Below, in pieces: positions 1 to 7,464 of a stretch of 14,623 nt of DNA. A program made the translations under genes and the position numbers. The stretch comes from CAVQGZ01 sp964356295 (GTDB lineage Bacteria; Actinomycetota; Actinomycetes; Jiangellales; Jiangellaceae): contig CAYHHE010000075.1 of NCBI GenBank assembly GCA_964356295.1, positions 1-14,623 on the forward strand, read 5' to 3'. Every line of letters begins with the position of its first letter. Positions within the stretch are counted from its first letter, which is position 1. The notes beneath the pieces are model-generated. The model had not been told where the DNA came from, made no database searches, and worked only from the letters and a program-made list of their open reading frames with translations.

Positions 1-6
1 CGGGCT

Positions 7-54
7 CATCGTCCGAAGGATCGAGGACCAGAGCCCACGAAACGTCGGACGATG
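7..54. repeat. Inverted repeat upstream of the DUF202 genes
   Basis: Perfect 10-base arms lie at 7-16 (catcgtccga) and 45-54 (tcggacgatg), 28 bases apart. A competing pair, gggctc at 2-7 and gagccc at 31-36, overlaps the left arm. The pair could be a regulator site, or the tail hairpin of a transcript entering from the left. No T-run follows, so a classic terminator is not supported. The rest of 1-131 shows no gene. Confidence 0.4.
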
Positions 55-131
55 CCGGGTGGTCCGCTCCGTCCTGCCGCGCGCACCTCTCGTAGCGTCT
101 GGGCCGTAGGGACAGGACGGGGGAAGGACCG

Positions 132-494
132 ATGGCGACGAACAGGTTCGACCGATGGGTGCGCGCGGTCGGCGAGGAGCCGGACCCCCGCTTCACCCTG
201 GCCAACGAGCGCACCTTTCTGGCCTGGATGACCACCGCGCTGGGCCTGCTTGGCATCGGGCTCGCCGTCGGCACCCTCATCCCAGGTGACGTGCCTGCGC
301 TGTCGGTCCTCGGCGCCCTGTGGGTGCTGTTGTCGGTGGCTGTCGCGGTGCGGGCGCTGGTGCGCTGGTTCGTGGTGGAGCGCGCCATGCGGCAAGGCTT
401 CGCACTGCCGCTCTCCCGGTCCATCCCGGTGTTGGCCCTCGGGCTCGGGCTGCTCGCGTTGGCCACCGCGCTGACGGTGGGGCTGTCGCTGTGA
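132..494 (+). CDS. DUF202 family membrane protein (YidH-like), first of a pair
   Basis: A 120-residue protein of unknown biochemical role, predicted in the cytoplasmic membrane. The DUF202 signature is seen in the N-terminal third: LANERTFLAW (about 23-32) runs into the first of three hydrophobic helices, at about 32-53, 57-83 and 97-120. Basic residues between helices 2 and 3 (VERAMRQG) suggest a cytoplasmic loop. The ATG at 132 is preceded by a purine-rich ribosome site (ggggaagga, 119-127). A second, divergent DUF202 gene follows after 16 bases, as in the yidH/yidG pair of enterobacteria, so the two products probably act together or form a hetero-oligomer (inference). Family assignment is firm; function is unknown. 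Confidence 0.85.
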   Translation: MATNRFDRWVRAVGEEPDPRFTLANERTFLAWMTTALGLLGIGLAVGTLIPGDVPALSVLGALWVLLSVAVAVRALVRWFVVERAMRQGFALPLSRSIPVLALGLGLLALATALTVGLSL

Positions 495-510
495 AGAGCA
501 TGGTGGCCCA

Positions 511-852
511 GTGAGCGCCGCCGCCGGCTCGACCGGGCCGTCCGACCCAGGTCTGGCCGGCGAACGCACGACGCTGGCCTGGGCCCGGATCGGGCTGTCG
601 CTGCTCGCAGTCCCGAGCGGCCTGCTCGCCTACGCGTTCGGACGCGAGCTCGTGCCCGCCCTGGTCGCGTCCGTCCTCGCTGCCGGGACGGGGCTGGTGC
701 TGCTGGTCACGTCCCTGCGCCGGCAGCGCGGCGCCGCCGGGATGGTGCAGCGCCGCGACCGGGTGCTCGCTGCGAACCAGGTCATCCTCGCGGCGACGAC
801 GATCGTCCTGGTGGACGTGGCGGGGCTGCTGCTCATCCTCGCAAGCCGGTGA
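511..852 (+). CDS. DUF202 family membrane protein, second of a pair
   Basis: A 113-residue membrane protein starting with GTG at 511. The motif LAGERTTLAWARIGLSLLA (about 15-33) is the DUF202 core (ERTxLAWxR). Helices lie at about 22-45, 48-69 and 91-112, with a basic loop (RRQRGAAGMVQRRDR) between helices 2 and 3 that is probably cytoplasmic. It diverges from its upstream neighbour beyond the ERT-LAW core, so this is an old pair and not a recent duplication. It is very likely co-transcribed with that gene. No enzymatic residues are recognisable and its role is unknown. Confidence 0.82.
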   Translation: MSAAAGSTGPSDPGLAGERTTLAWARIGLSLLAVPSGLLAYAFGRELVPALVASVLAAGTGLVLLVTSLRRQRGAAGMVQRRDRVLAANQVILAATTIVLVDVAGLLLILASR

Positions 853-911
853 CCCACAGTCGAGTACTACGGTGCTCCGCATCGGCCACCGCGGGCAGAC
901 GAGGAGAGACC

Positions 912-2315
912 ATGACGTCGACGCTGGACCAGCGAATGGGCGCGTTCGACGCGGTGATGTGGAACGTCGAGGACGACCCGGTGCTGCGCTCGGTGATCGT
1001 GGCGATCCTGCTGCTGGACACGACACCGGACATCGAGACCGCCAAGGATCGCATCGACCGGATGACCCTCGCGGTGCCCAAGCTGCGCAAGCGCGTCGTC
1101 GGCAACCCGATCTCGATGGTCCCGCCCCGGTGGGAGGTCGACCCCCACTTCGACCTGATGTACCACCTGCGCTGGGTGGCGGCGCCCCAGCAGGACGCCG
1201 GGCTGCGCCCACTGCTGACCCGGGCCCAACAGATGGCCGAGCAGGACTTCGACCGCAAGCGCCCGCTGTGGGAGATGGCCCTGGTGTCGGGGCTTCCGCA
1301 GGGCCAAGCAGGTCTCATCGTGAAGATGCACCACTCCATCACCGACGGGATGGGCGGCCTGGCGATGGCGGCGTCCATGCTCGACCTGGCCCGTGAGCCC
1401 GACACCGAGCTCGGGGAGAAGCCCGCGCCGCCGACCGGCGGCATCCTCGGCCTGCCGCGACGCCTGACCAGCGGAGTCGCGTTCGAGGCCAGGCGGGTGG
1501 CCGTCACCTCCCGGTCCGCCGTGACCGGGTTGGGCAGCCTGGCGATGCAGACGGTGCGCGACCCGAAGCAGTCGGCGATGGACGCCGTTGCGTTCGCCGC
1601 CTCGGCCAGTCGCATGCTCGCCCCGGCATCGGTCCCGCAGAGCCCCCTGCTCACCGATCGCACCCTGTCGAGCCACTTCGACTACCTCGACTGCGACTTC
1701 GAGCACTTGCGGCGTGCCGCGAAGGCCAACGGTGGGACGGTCAACGACGCGTTCATGACGGTGGTGACCCGAGGGCTGCACCGCTACCACGAGCGGCACG
1801 GCACCCCGGTGGCCGGACTCCGGGTCAACATGCCGATCAACCTGCGCACCGGGGTCGAGGACAGCCAGGGCGGCAACCGATGGGTCCCGGCTCGCGTGGT
1901 GGTGCCGGTCGACGTCGCCGACCCCGGCGCGCACCTGAAGGCGCTGCAGCCCATCCTCAAGCAGGCGCGGACCGAGCCCGCCCTGGTGCTCAGCGACCAG
2001 GTCTACCGCCTGCTGGTCCGCCTGCCGACCTCAGCGGCGACAGCAGTGTCGGCCGGGCTGATGAAGGGCACCGACTTCGCCGCCACCAACCTTCCCGGGC
2101 CGCCCATGCCGGTCTACTTCGCCGGCGCTCAGGTGCTGGCTATGCTTCCGTTCGCGCCCCGCGCTGGTTCGTCGGTCAACGTGGCGATGATGACCTACGA
2201 CGGACGGGCCTACCTGTGCGTCAACATCGACGACGGTGCCGTGCCCGACCCGGAGGCGATGGTGGAGGACCTGCGGGCCGCCCTGGACGAGGTCGTCGCC
2301 ACGGGGGCCGGTTGA
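912..2315 (+). CDS. Wax ester synthase / diacylglycerol O-acyltransferase (WS/DGAT)
   Basis: A 467-residue acyltransferase that transfers acyl groups from acyl-CoA to diacylglycerol or a long-chain alcohol, giving triacylglycerol or wax ester at the inner membrane and lipid-droplet surface. The catalytic HHxxxDG motif is HHSITDG at residues 140-146, with the upstream RPLWEM block at 117-122. The C-terminal half carries the family's NDAFMTVVTRGL block and the NLPGPPMPVYFAGA block. Length is typical (450-480). I chose the ATG at 912 over an in-frame GTG at 849 because gaggagag (901-908) is a good ribosome site and the family begins close to this point; the GTG would also overlap the preceding gene. 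Actinomycetes usually carry several paralogues, so substrate preference cannot be assigned. An alternative is a non-storage acyltransferase of the same fold. Confidence 0.9.
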   Translation: MTSTLDQRMGAFDAVMWNVEDDPVLRSVIVAILLLDTTPDIETAKDRIDRMTLAVPKLRKRVVGNPISMVPPRWEVDPHFDLMYHLRWVAAPQQDAGLRPLLTRAQQMAEQDFDRKRPLWEMALVSGLPQGQAGLIVKMHHSITDGMGGLAMAASMLDLAREPDTELGEKPAPPTGGILGLPRRLTSGVAFEARRVAVTSRSAVTGLGSLAMQTVRDPKQSAMDAVAFAASASRMLAPASVPQSPLLTDRTLSSHFDYLDCDFEHLRRAAKANGGTVNDAFMTVVTRGLHRYHERHGTPVAGLRVNMPINLRTGVEDSQGGNRWVPARVVVPVDVADPGAHLKALQPILKQARTEPALVLSDQVYRLLVRLPTSAATAVSAGLMKGTDFAATNLPGPPMPVYFAGAQVLAMLPFAPRAGSSVNVAMMTYDGRAYLCVNIDDGAVPDPEAMVEDLRAALDEVVATGAG

Positions 2316-2334
2316 GGGTGCGCGGCGTCCACGG

Positions 2335-3345
2335 GTGAGCGACAGCACAGACCTCGACCCAGCTGTCCCACCGCTCCCGCCGGGTCCGACCGCCCGCGTC
2401 CTGCACCCGATCTCGGGCACCGGTCTCGACCCCCCGGACGAGGACGCGACGCTCGTCGCGTGGACGGTCCGCCGGTCACGTGCGGCCGCGTGGATGTGGC
2501 GCTGGTGGGAGCGGTTCCGGGACGGCCGGGGCACGCTGTCGGCCAAAGGCATCGCCTTCTACGCGTTCTTCGGGGTGCTCTCCGGGCTGGTCCTCGCCTT
2601 CACCGTGGCCGCCCAGATCCCGGAGTACGAGGAGTTCCTGCTCGAGGTGCTGGACGAGGCCCTGCCCGGACTCGTCGGTCCTGAGGGCATCGACCCTGAC
2701 CAGCTCAGTTCGATCGGCAGCACGATCGGCGTCATCGGGGCCGTCGTCCTGCTCTACTCCGCGGTCGGCATCATCCGGGCGATGGACGACGGAGTCCGCC
2801 TGGTCTACGGCGTGCAGTACGAGCCGCGCCACTTCGCGATCAAGACCCTGCGCTTCCTTGCCTACCTGCTCGTACTGGCGCCTCTGATGGCCGTGTCCTA
2901 CGTCGCCAGCACGGCGACGGTGGGGCTGTTCCGGCCGCTGCTGGCCACCGTCGGCATCGAGGGCACAGCTGCCGACGCCCTCGTGCTGGTGCTGGGGCTC
3001 GTGGTCGCGGTGCTGCTCAATGCGGCCACCATCACGATCATCATCAGTCGGCTCGGCGGCATCCGGCCTACGCGGTACCGGTGGCGCGGCAGCCTGGTCG
3101 GCGGCGCCGCCCTCGAGGTGGTCAAGCTCGGGACGACCTACGTCGTGGCACTGACCCTGCAGAACCCCCGCTACCTGTCCTTCGGGGCACCGGTGGCCAT
3201 GCTGCTGATCTTCTACGCGATGGCGGTCGTCGTGCTCGCGACGGCCGCGCTGGTCGCCACGCTCAACGAGCCCGATCCCATCACAGCGGCCCGCCGCCAG
3301 CAGGAACCCAGCCAGGCGCGCGATGTCCTCGGCCGGCCCCGGTAA
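2335..3345 (+). CDS. YihY/BrkB-family integral membrane protein
   Basis: A 336-residue polytopic protein of the YihY/virulence factor BrkB family (once annotated as ribonuclease BN). About 70 polar, proline-rich and then basic residues precede six hydrophobic segments, near 72-94, 128-149, 172-197, 212-238, 252-273 and 284-309. Family marks are GTLSAKGIAFYAFFGVLSG at the start of helix 1 and the later NxRYLSFGAPVAMLLIFY region. The cytosolic tail is short and basic. The GTG at 2335 lies 19 bases after the WS/DGAT stop, implying co-transcription; its ribosome site is weak (gaggg, 2314-2318), so the start is less certain than the family. The family's biochemical role is not settled; a transporter or envelope role is only inferred. 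The 3' end meets the opposing sua5 gene with 3 bases between stops. Confidence 0.85.
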   Translation: MSDSTDLDPAVPPLPPGPTARVLHPISGTGLDPPDEDATLVAWTVRRSRAAAWMWRWWERFRDGRGTLSAKGIAFYAFFGVLSGLVLAFTVAAQIPEYEEFLLEVLDEALPGLVGPEGIDPDQLSSIGSTIGVIGAVVLLYSAVGIIRAMDDGVRLVYGVQYEPRHFAIKTLRFLAYLLVLAPLMAVSYVASTATVGLFRPLLATVGIEGTAADALVLVLGLVVAVLLNAATITIIISRLGGIRPTRYRWRGSLVGGAALEVVKLGTTYVVALTLQNPRYLSFGAPVAMLLIFYAMAVVVLATAALVATLNEPDPITAARRQQEPSQARDVLGRPR

Positions 3346-3348
3346 CCG

Positions 3349-4353
3349 CTACCTGCCAGCCGCTGCCCGCGCCAGCCGGTCCCGGATGGCCATCGCCAGT
3401 CCGGGCCCGTCGGGGGGGACGGCGTGCACGGTGCCCAGCGCCAGCGCGTCGGCCTCGCGCAGAGCCGCGTAGAGCGCCGCCGCGTACTGCTCGACGGTGC
3501 TCGGTGCGGCCAGACGCACCACCCCTGGCGGGGTCGGGACGCTGTCGCAGGCGAGCAGCCCGGCGGCCGGCGCCTCGGTCGTCGGTCCGGCAGGCAGGTC
3601 CGGGGCGCCGGTGAGAACGACGCGGGCTCGGGGGGCGTAGTGCGCGGCGAGCGTGCCGGGCGCCCGGACACGGCTGGCGGCACGGTCCACCTCGACTCCT
3701 CCGACCGAGGCGATGTGCTCGGCACTCACCGCGCCGGGGCGCAGCAGCCGGGGCGCCGGCCCAGTGCAGTCCACGATGGCCGACTCCACCCCGACCCGGC
3801 AGGGCCCGCCGTCCAGCACGACGTCCCGACCCGGGACGAGCCGGTCGCCGATCTCCTCGAGCACGTGCGCCGCCGTCGTGGGGCTCACCCGTCCGAACCG
3901 GTTGGCCGAGGGCGCGGCCACCCCGTCGTCCAGTCCGTGCAGCACCTGCAGCGTCAGCGGGTGGTCGGGGACGCGCAGCCCAACGGTGTCCTGGCCGCCG
4001 GTGACCTGGTCCCCGACGTGCCGGCTGCGGGGCAGGACGAGGGTCAGCGGCCCGGGCCAGCAGTCGTGCGCGAGCCGTCGGGCGTACCCGGGCACCGTCG
4101 CGGCCCAGCGGTCCAGTGCCTCGACGCCGGCGATGTGCACGATCAGCGGATGGTCGGCCGGGCGGGCCTTGACCGCGTACACCCGGGCGATCGCGTGCGG
4201 GTCGGACGCGGCGGCGCCGAGCCCGTAGACCGTCTCCGTGGGCAGCCCGGCCAGCCGTCCCGACCGCAGGGCGGCCGTGGCCACCGCGGGGTCGTCGGTG
4301 AGCAGGCCCCTCGGTGCCCCCATCGAGGCCGGGTCGTCCGCGGCCACGGTCAT
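3349..4353 (-). CDS. sua5: L-threonylcarbamoyladenylate synthase, Sua5 type
   Basis: A 334-residue enzyme that makes threonylcarbamoyl-AMP from threonine, bicarbonate and ATP, the first step of tRNA t6A37 modification. The YrdC-like catalytic domain occupies about 20-205: LPTETVYGLG at 37-46, KARPADHPL at 62-70 (the K-x-R element), PSANRFGRVSPT at 148-159 (the S-x-N element) and LDGGPCRVGVESAIVD at 180-195. The linker APGTLAAHYAP near 230 matches the conserved SPGxxxxHYAP of long Sua5 proteins and leads to the extra C-terminal Sua5 domain, so this is Sua5 and not the short TsaC. The ATG at 4353 overlaps the acyl-CoA dehydrogenase stop as ATGA, suggesting translational coupling. A second ATG at 4323 would also give a full catalytic domain. 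Its place behind lipid-catabolism genes looks positional, not functional. Confidence 0.93.
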   Translation of the reverse strand: MTVAADDPASMGAPRGLLTDDPAVATAALRSGRLAGLPTETVYGLGAAASDPHAIARVYAVKARPADHPLIVHIAGVEALDRWAATVPGYARRLAHDCWPGPLTLVLPRSRHVGDQVTGGQDTVGLRVPDHPLTLQVLHGLDDGVAAPSANRFGRVSPTTAAHVLEEIGDRLVPGRDVVLDGGPCRVGVESAIVDCTGPAPRLLRPGAVSAEHIASVGGVEVDRAASRVRAPGTLAAHYAPRARVVLTGAPDLPAGPTTEAPAAGLLACDSVPTPPGVVRLAAPSTVEQYAAALYAALREADALALGTVHAVPPDGPGLAMAIRDRLARAAAGR

Positions 4354-5588
4354 CCCGGCCGGGGCTGCTCCCCCAGCACCCGGCGCATCTCCTGGCGCGC
4401 GACCGACCGGTGGTGCACCTCGTCGGGCCCGTCGGCGATGCGCAACGTGCGGGCCGCGGCGTACAGCGCGGCCAGCACCTCGTCGTCGCTGACGCCGAGC
4501 CCGCCGAGCACCTGGATGGCGTCGTCGATCACCTGGCAGGCCATCACGGGGACCACGGCCTTGATCGCGGCGATCCCGGCAGCAGCCTGCTTGGCCCCGA
4601 CGCGGTCGATCTCCCATGCGGTCCGCAGCACCAGCAGCCGAGCCTGGTCGACGGCCAGGCGCGACCGGGAGATCTTCTCCCGCACCACCCCCTGGGCGGC
4701 CAGCGGTCTGCCGAACGCGGTGCGTGCGGCGGCTCGGCGAACCATGATGTCGATGGCCCGCTCGGCCATGCCGATCAGGCGCATGCAGTGATGCACGCGT
4801 CCGGGACCGAGCCGGGCCTGCGCCATGGCGAACCCTGCCCCCTGCGACCCCAGCAGGTTGGTCACCGGCACCCGCGCCCCGTCGAAGCCGATGACGGCGT
4901 GCCCGCCGTGGGCGCGGTCGGTGTAGCCGAAGACCGTCGTGGAGCGCTCCACGCTCACCCCGGGGGTGTCCAGCGGGACCAGCACCATCGACTGCTGGGT
5001 GTAGGCGTCGGCGTCCGGGTCGGTCACCCCCATCACGACGGCGACCCGGCACGCCGGCGACATCCCCCCGGTGGACCACCACTTGCGTCCGGTGATCACG
5101 TACTCGTCGCCGTCGCGGACGATGGACGCGGCGATGTTGCGCGCGTCCGAGGACGCGACGTCCGGCTCGGTCATCGAGAAGCAGGACCGGATCTCGCCGG
5201 CCAGCAGCGGCTCGAGCCAGCGCTCGGTCTGCTCGGGGGTGGCGAACAAGGCCAGCAGCTCCATGTTGCCGGTGTCCGGGGCCGCGCAGTTCATCGCCTC
5301 GGGCATGATCCACGGCGACCACCCGCTGATCTCCGCGGTGGGCGCGTAGTCCAGCACCGACACCCCTGGGCCGTGCGCCGGGTCGGGCAGGAACAGGTTC
5401 CACAGGCCGCGCTCCCGGGCGCGCCCCTTGAGCTCCTCGACGACGGCCGGAGTGCCCCAGGCGCCTTCCCGCTCCAGCGTGGCAACCTCGGCGAAGAACC
5501 GTGGCTCGGCGGGCAGCACCTGCTCATGCAGGAAGGCCGTGGCCTGCTCGGCCAGTTCCTGGGCCCGCTGCGACGGGGCGAAGTCCAT
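4350..5588 (-). CDS. Acyl-CoA dehydrogenase, ACAD10/ACAD11-like
   Basis: A 412-residue FAD-dependent acyl-CoA dehydrogenase, probably cytosolic. It has the N-terminal helical domain (1-130), the flavin-binding motif CFSMTEPDVASSDA (136-149), GRKWWSTG (167-174), and the C-terminal helices with RTAFGRPLAAQGVV (289-302) and QVLGGLGVS (359-367). ADGPDEVH (385-392) is the segment that closes the active site in the ACAD10/11 branch; the common catalytic Glu of short/medium-chain enzymes is not obvious, as is usual in this branch. RLGPGRVHHCMR (259-270) is also ACAD11-like. The ATG at 5588 is preceded by GGAGGT (minus strand, 5595-5600), which lies inside the end of the upstream kinase gene. The kinase is 3 bases upstream and the pair is fused in animals, so it probably acts on a 4-hydroxyacyl- or 4-phosphoacyl-CoA (inference). 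Confidence 0.93.
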   Translation of the reverse strand: MDFAPSQRAQELAEQATAFLHEQVLPAEPRFFAEVATLEREGAWGTPAVVEELKGRARERGLWNLFLPDPAHGPGVSVLDYAPTAEISGWSPWIMPEAMNCAAPDTGNMELLALFATPEQTERWLEPLLAGEIRSCFSMTEPDVASSDARNIAASIVRDGDEYVITGRKWWSTGGMSPACRVAVVMGVTDPDADAYTQQSMVLVPLDTPGVSVERSTTVFGYTDRAHGGHAVIGFDGARVPVTNLLGSQGAGFAMAQARLGPGRVHHCMRLIGMAERAIDIMVRRAAARTAFGRPLAAQGVVREKISRSRLAVDQARLLVLRTAWEIDRVGAKQAAAGIAAIKAVVPVMACQVIDDAIQVLGGLGVSDDEVLAALYAAARTLRIADGPDEVHHRSVARQEMRRVLGEQPRPG

Positions 5589-5591
5589 TGC

Positions 5592-6650
5592 TCACACCTC
5601 CAGCAGCGTGGCGGCTCTCTCGGCGAGCACGGGAACGTACTGCCCCATGGTCGCGAACCCCTCACCGACGGTGGCGCCGGCGAGGTAGCGGGCGTGGACG
5701 CCCTCGAGGATGACGGCGAGCTTGAACACCCCGAAGGCGGCGTACCAGGAGATCCGGTCCAGGCTCAGGGTGGTCCCGGCGGCGTAGGCCTGCAGGGTCT
5801 CCTCGGCGCTCAGCAGGCCCTGCGCTCCCCCGGTGCCCAGCACCTGCCCGGACACCTCGGTGTAGGTGAGCAGCAGCCCGACGTCCGACAGCGGGTCGCC
5901 CAGCGTGGACAGCTCCCAGTCCACCACCGCCGCCACCTCGGACAGGTCGCGGCTGAACATCACGTTGTCGAGCCGGTAGTCCCCGTGCACCACCGACACG
6001 CGCTGGGTCGCCGGGATGTCGGCGGCCAGGGCCGTGGCGATGCGGTCCACGACGGGCAGGTCCCGGGTGCGGCTGGCCTCCCACTGGGTGGACCAGCGGC
6101 GCAGGTTGCGCTCGAGGAACCCCGCAGGCTTGCCGAAGCGCTCCAGCCCGACCGCGCCCGGGTCGACCTCGTGCAGCGCCAGCAGGGTCGCCACGAGGAG
6201 CTCCCCGGTGTGACGCAGCTCCGCCGGCGTGTACCCGGCCATCTGGGTGGGCCCGCGCAGCACCACACCATCGACGAAGCCCATGACCACGAACGGTGCG
6301 CCGATGACGCTGCTGTCCTCGCACAGGTCCAGCACCGGCGGGACGGGGACGTCGGTGCCGGCCAGCGCAGCCATCACCCGCGCCTCCCGTCCGACGTCGT
6401 GGGCGGTGGCCAGCACCCCGCCCAGCGGCGGACGCCGGACGACCCACGTGGTGCGCCCGTCGGTGACCCGGTAGGTGACGTTGGACCGGCCGCCGGGGAT
6501 GACCTCGGCGCGCAGCGGCCCCACCGGCGCCTGGGCTAGGACCGCGGAGAAGTGTCGTCGCAGCCGCACCAGGTCGACACCCGGCGGGGCCTCAGGCTCG
6601 CGGTCAGCCGCGGCGTCCGGGCGCGGGGCGGGGTCGTCGGTCGCTGGCAC
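5592..6650 (-). CDS. APH-fold kinase, ACAD10/11 kinase-domain-like (putative 4-hydroxyacyl-CoA kinase)
   Basis: A 352-residue phosphotransferase-fold protein. It shows a Gly-rich loop region (GGRSNVTYRV, 53-62), a conserved basic patch after the first strands (VVRRPP, 70-75), the catalytic Brenner loop HGDYRLDN (222-229) and the metal-binding DWE (D244 onward, VVDWELSTLGDPLSDVG). This DWELSTLGDP form is typical of the kinase half of ACAD10/ACAD11 and of LvaA-type proteins, not of antibiotic-resistance enzymes. The first 25 residues are acidic, proline-rich and probably disordered. GTG at 6650 is the first start after the SDR stop, which lies 3 bases upstream. It sits between an SDR and an ACAD in one unit, consistent with phosphorylating a 4-hydroxyacyl-CoA before elimination. 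Aminoglycoside or homoserine kinase activity is unlikely. Confidence 0.88.
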   Translation of the reverse strand: MPATDDPAPRPDAAADREPEAPPGVDLVRLRRHFSAVLAQAPVGPLRAEVIPGGRSNVTYRVTDGRTTWVVRRPPLGGVLATAHDVGREARVMAALAGTDVPVPPVLDLCEDSSVIGAPFVVMGFVDGVVLRGPTQMAGYTPAELRHTGELLVATLLALHEVDPGAVGLERFGKPAGFLERNLRRWSTQWEASRTRDLPVVDRIATALAADIPATQRVSVVHGDYRLDNVMFSRDLSEVAAVVDWELSTLGDPLSDVGLLLTYTEVSGQVLGTGGAQGLLSAEETLQAYAAGTTLSLDRISWYAAFGVFKLAVILEGVHARYLAGATVGEGFATMGQYVPVLAERAATLLEV

Positions 6651-6653
6651 GCG

Positions 6654-7421
6654 TCACCCGATCGACTGGCGGACCACGGCGCCGCCGTCGACGACGAGGG
6701 TCTGGCCGGTGATCCACCGCGAGGCCGACCCCGCCAGGAACACCACGGTGTCGGCGACGTCGTCGGGCTCGCCGATGCGGTTCAGCGGCAGGGCCGCGGC
6801 AAGCTGGGGCTCGATGTTCTCCCACAGCGCGCGAGCGAACTGGGTGCGCACGATCCCGGGAGCGACGGCGTTGACCCGCACCCGCGGCGCCATCTCGACC
6901 GCCAGCTGACGGGTGAGGTGGATCAGCGCGGCCTTCGTGGCGTTGTACCAGCCCAGGCCGGGCTCGACGGCCATCCCGCCGATGCTGGCCATGTTGACGA
7001 TGCTGCCGCCGCGCTCGGCCATCCCGGCCTTCCACACCAGCTGCGCCCACATCACCGGCGCCCACTGGTTGACCTGCACGGTCTTCTCGGCCCGGGCCAG
7101 GTCCAGCTCGACCAGCGGACCCAGGTAGGGGTTCGTGCCGGCGTTGTTGACCAGCACGTCCACCCCGCCCAGCTCGGACGTGGCCGCATCGACGACGCGC
7201 GCGGCTGCGTCGGGGTCTGCGGCATGGGCGGCCACCGCGAGCGCACAGGCCCCGGGGACCTCTGCTTGGATCAGCCGGGCGACCTCGTCCAGGGCCTCCT
7301 GCTTGCGGCTGGTGAGCACGACACCGGCGCCCTCGCGGGCCAGGGCAAGGGCGCAGGCCACCCCGATCCCGCGGGATGCGCCGGTGACGATCGCCACCTT
7401 TCCGTTCAGACCGGTGTCCAC
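6654..7421 (-). CDS. Short-chain dehydrogenase/reductase (SDR)
   Basis: A 255-residue classical SDR, a cytosolic NAD(P)-dependent oxidoreductase. Cofactor motif TGASRGIG is at 13-20, NNAG at 92-95, the catalytic Ser at 146, and Tyr159 with Lys163 as YNATK; the VAPGIVRT segment (187-193) and the VVDGG C-terminus are also standard. The first strand ends in SRK (38-40), which hints at NADP preference but does not prove it. The start is GTG at 7421. An actinobacterial -10-like TAGGGT ends 7 bases upstream, so this may be the first gene of the SDR-kinase-ACAD-sua5 unit and may be translated from a leaderless mRNA. In context it could oxidise or reduce a hydroxyacyl or ketoacyl intermediate; fabG-like annotation would be too specific. 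Confidence 0.92.
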   Translation of the reverse strand: MDTGLNGKVAIVTGASRGIGVACALALAREGAGVVLTSRKQEALDEVARLIQAEVPGACALAVAAHAADPDAAARVVDAATSELGGVDVLVNNAGTNPYLGPLVELDLARAEKTVQVNQWAPVMWAQLVWKAGMAERGGSIVNMASIGGMAVEPGLGWYNATKAALIHLTRQLAVEMAPRVRVNAVAPGIVRTQFARALWENIEPQLAAALPLNRIGEPDDVADTVVFLAGSASRWITGQTLVVDGGAVVRQSIG

Positions 7422-7434
7422 CTACGCCACCCTA
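7422..7434 (-). promoter_or_regulatory. Possible -10 element and leaderless start for the SDR operon
   Basis: On the minus strand TAGGGT (7434 to 7429) fits the actinobacterial TANNNT -10 hexamer. It is followed by seven bases and then the GTG start at 7421, the spacing expected if transcription begins at the start codon. No convincing Shine-Dalgarno precedes this GTG. The 43-base gap to the rhodanese stop leaves room for a promoter, so the unit may be expressed apart from the sulfur operon. This is pattern-based only. Confidence 0.4.
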
Positions 7435-7464
7435 GGGGACCGGCAGGACGCTCCCTGGGTCGGC

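Noticed and set aside
277..1934. Long minus-strand frames opposite the DUF202 and WS/DGAT genes
   Set aside because: Their products are low-complexity Arg/Pro/Gly/His sequences, while the plus strand carries recognisable families across the same bases.
3340..3352. Bidirectional terminator between the converging YihY-type and sua5 genes
   Set aside because: Only three bases separate the stops, and only a short cggtaaccg palindrome is present with no T-run, so a terminator cannot be claimed.
4354..5403. N-terminal extension that would make the Sua5 protein 684 residues
   Set aside because: The extra part is the dehydrogenase gene read in another frame. The ATG at 4353 overlapping the dehydrogenase stop gives the normal family length.
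4314..6539. A 741-codon plus-strand open frame
   Set aside because: It lies antisense to sua5, the dehydrogenase and the kinase, all with clear motifs. Its product is rich in His, Arg, Gly and Pro with no domain; it is a by-product of high GC.
5592..6650. Aminoglycoside resistance phosphotransferase
   Set aside because: The Brenner loop is shared by the whole fold; the DWELSTLGDP segment and the neighbours point to the ACAD10/11 kinase group.
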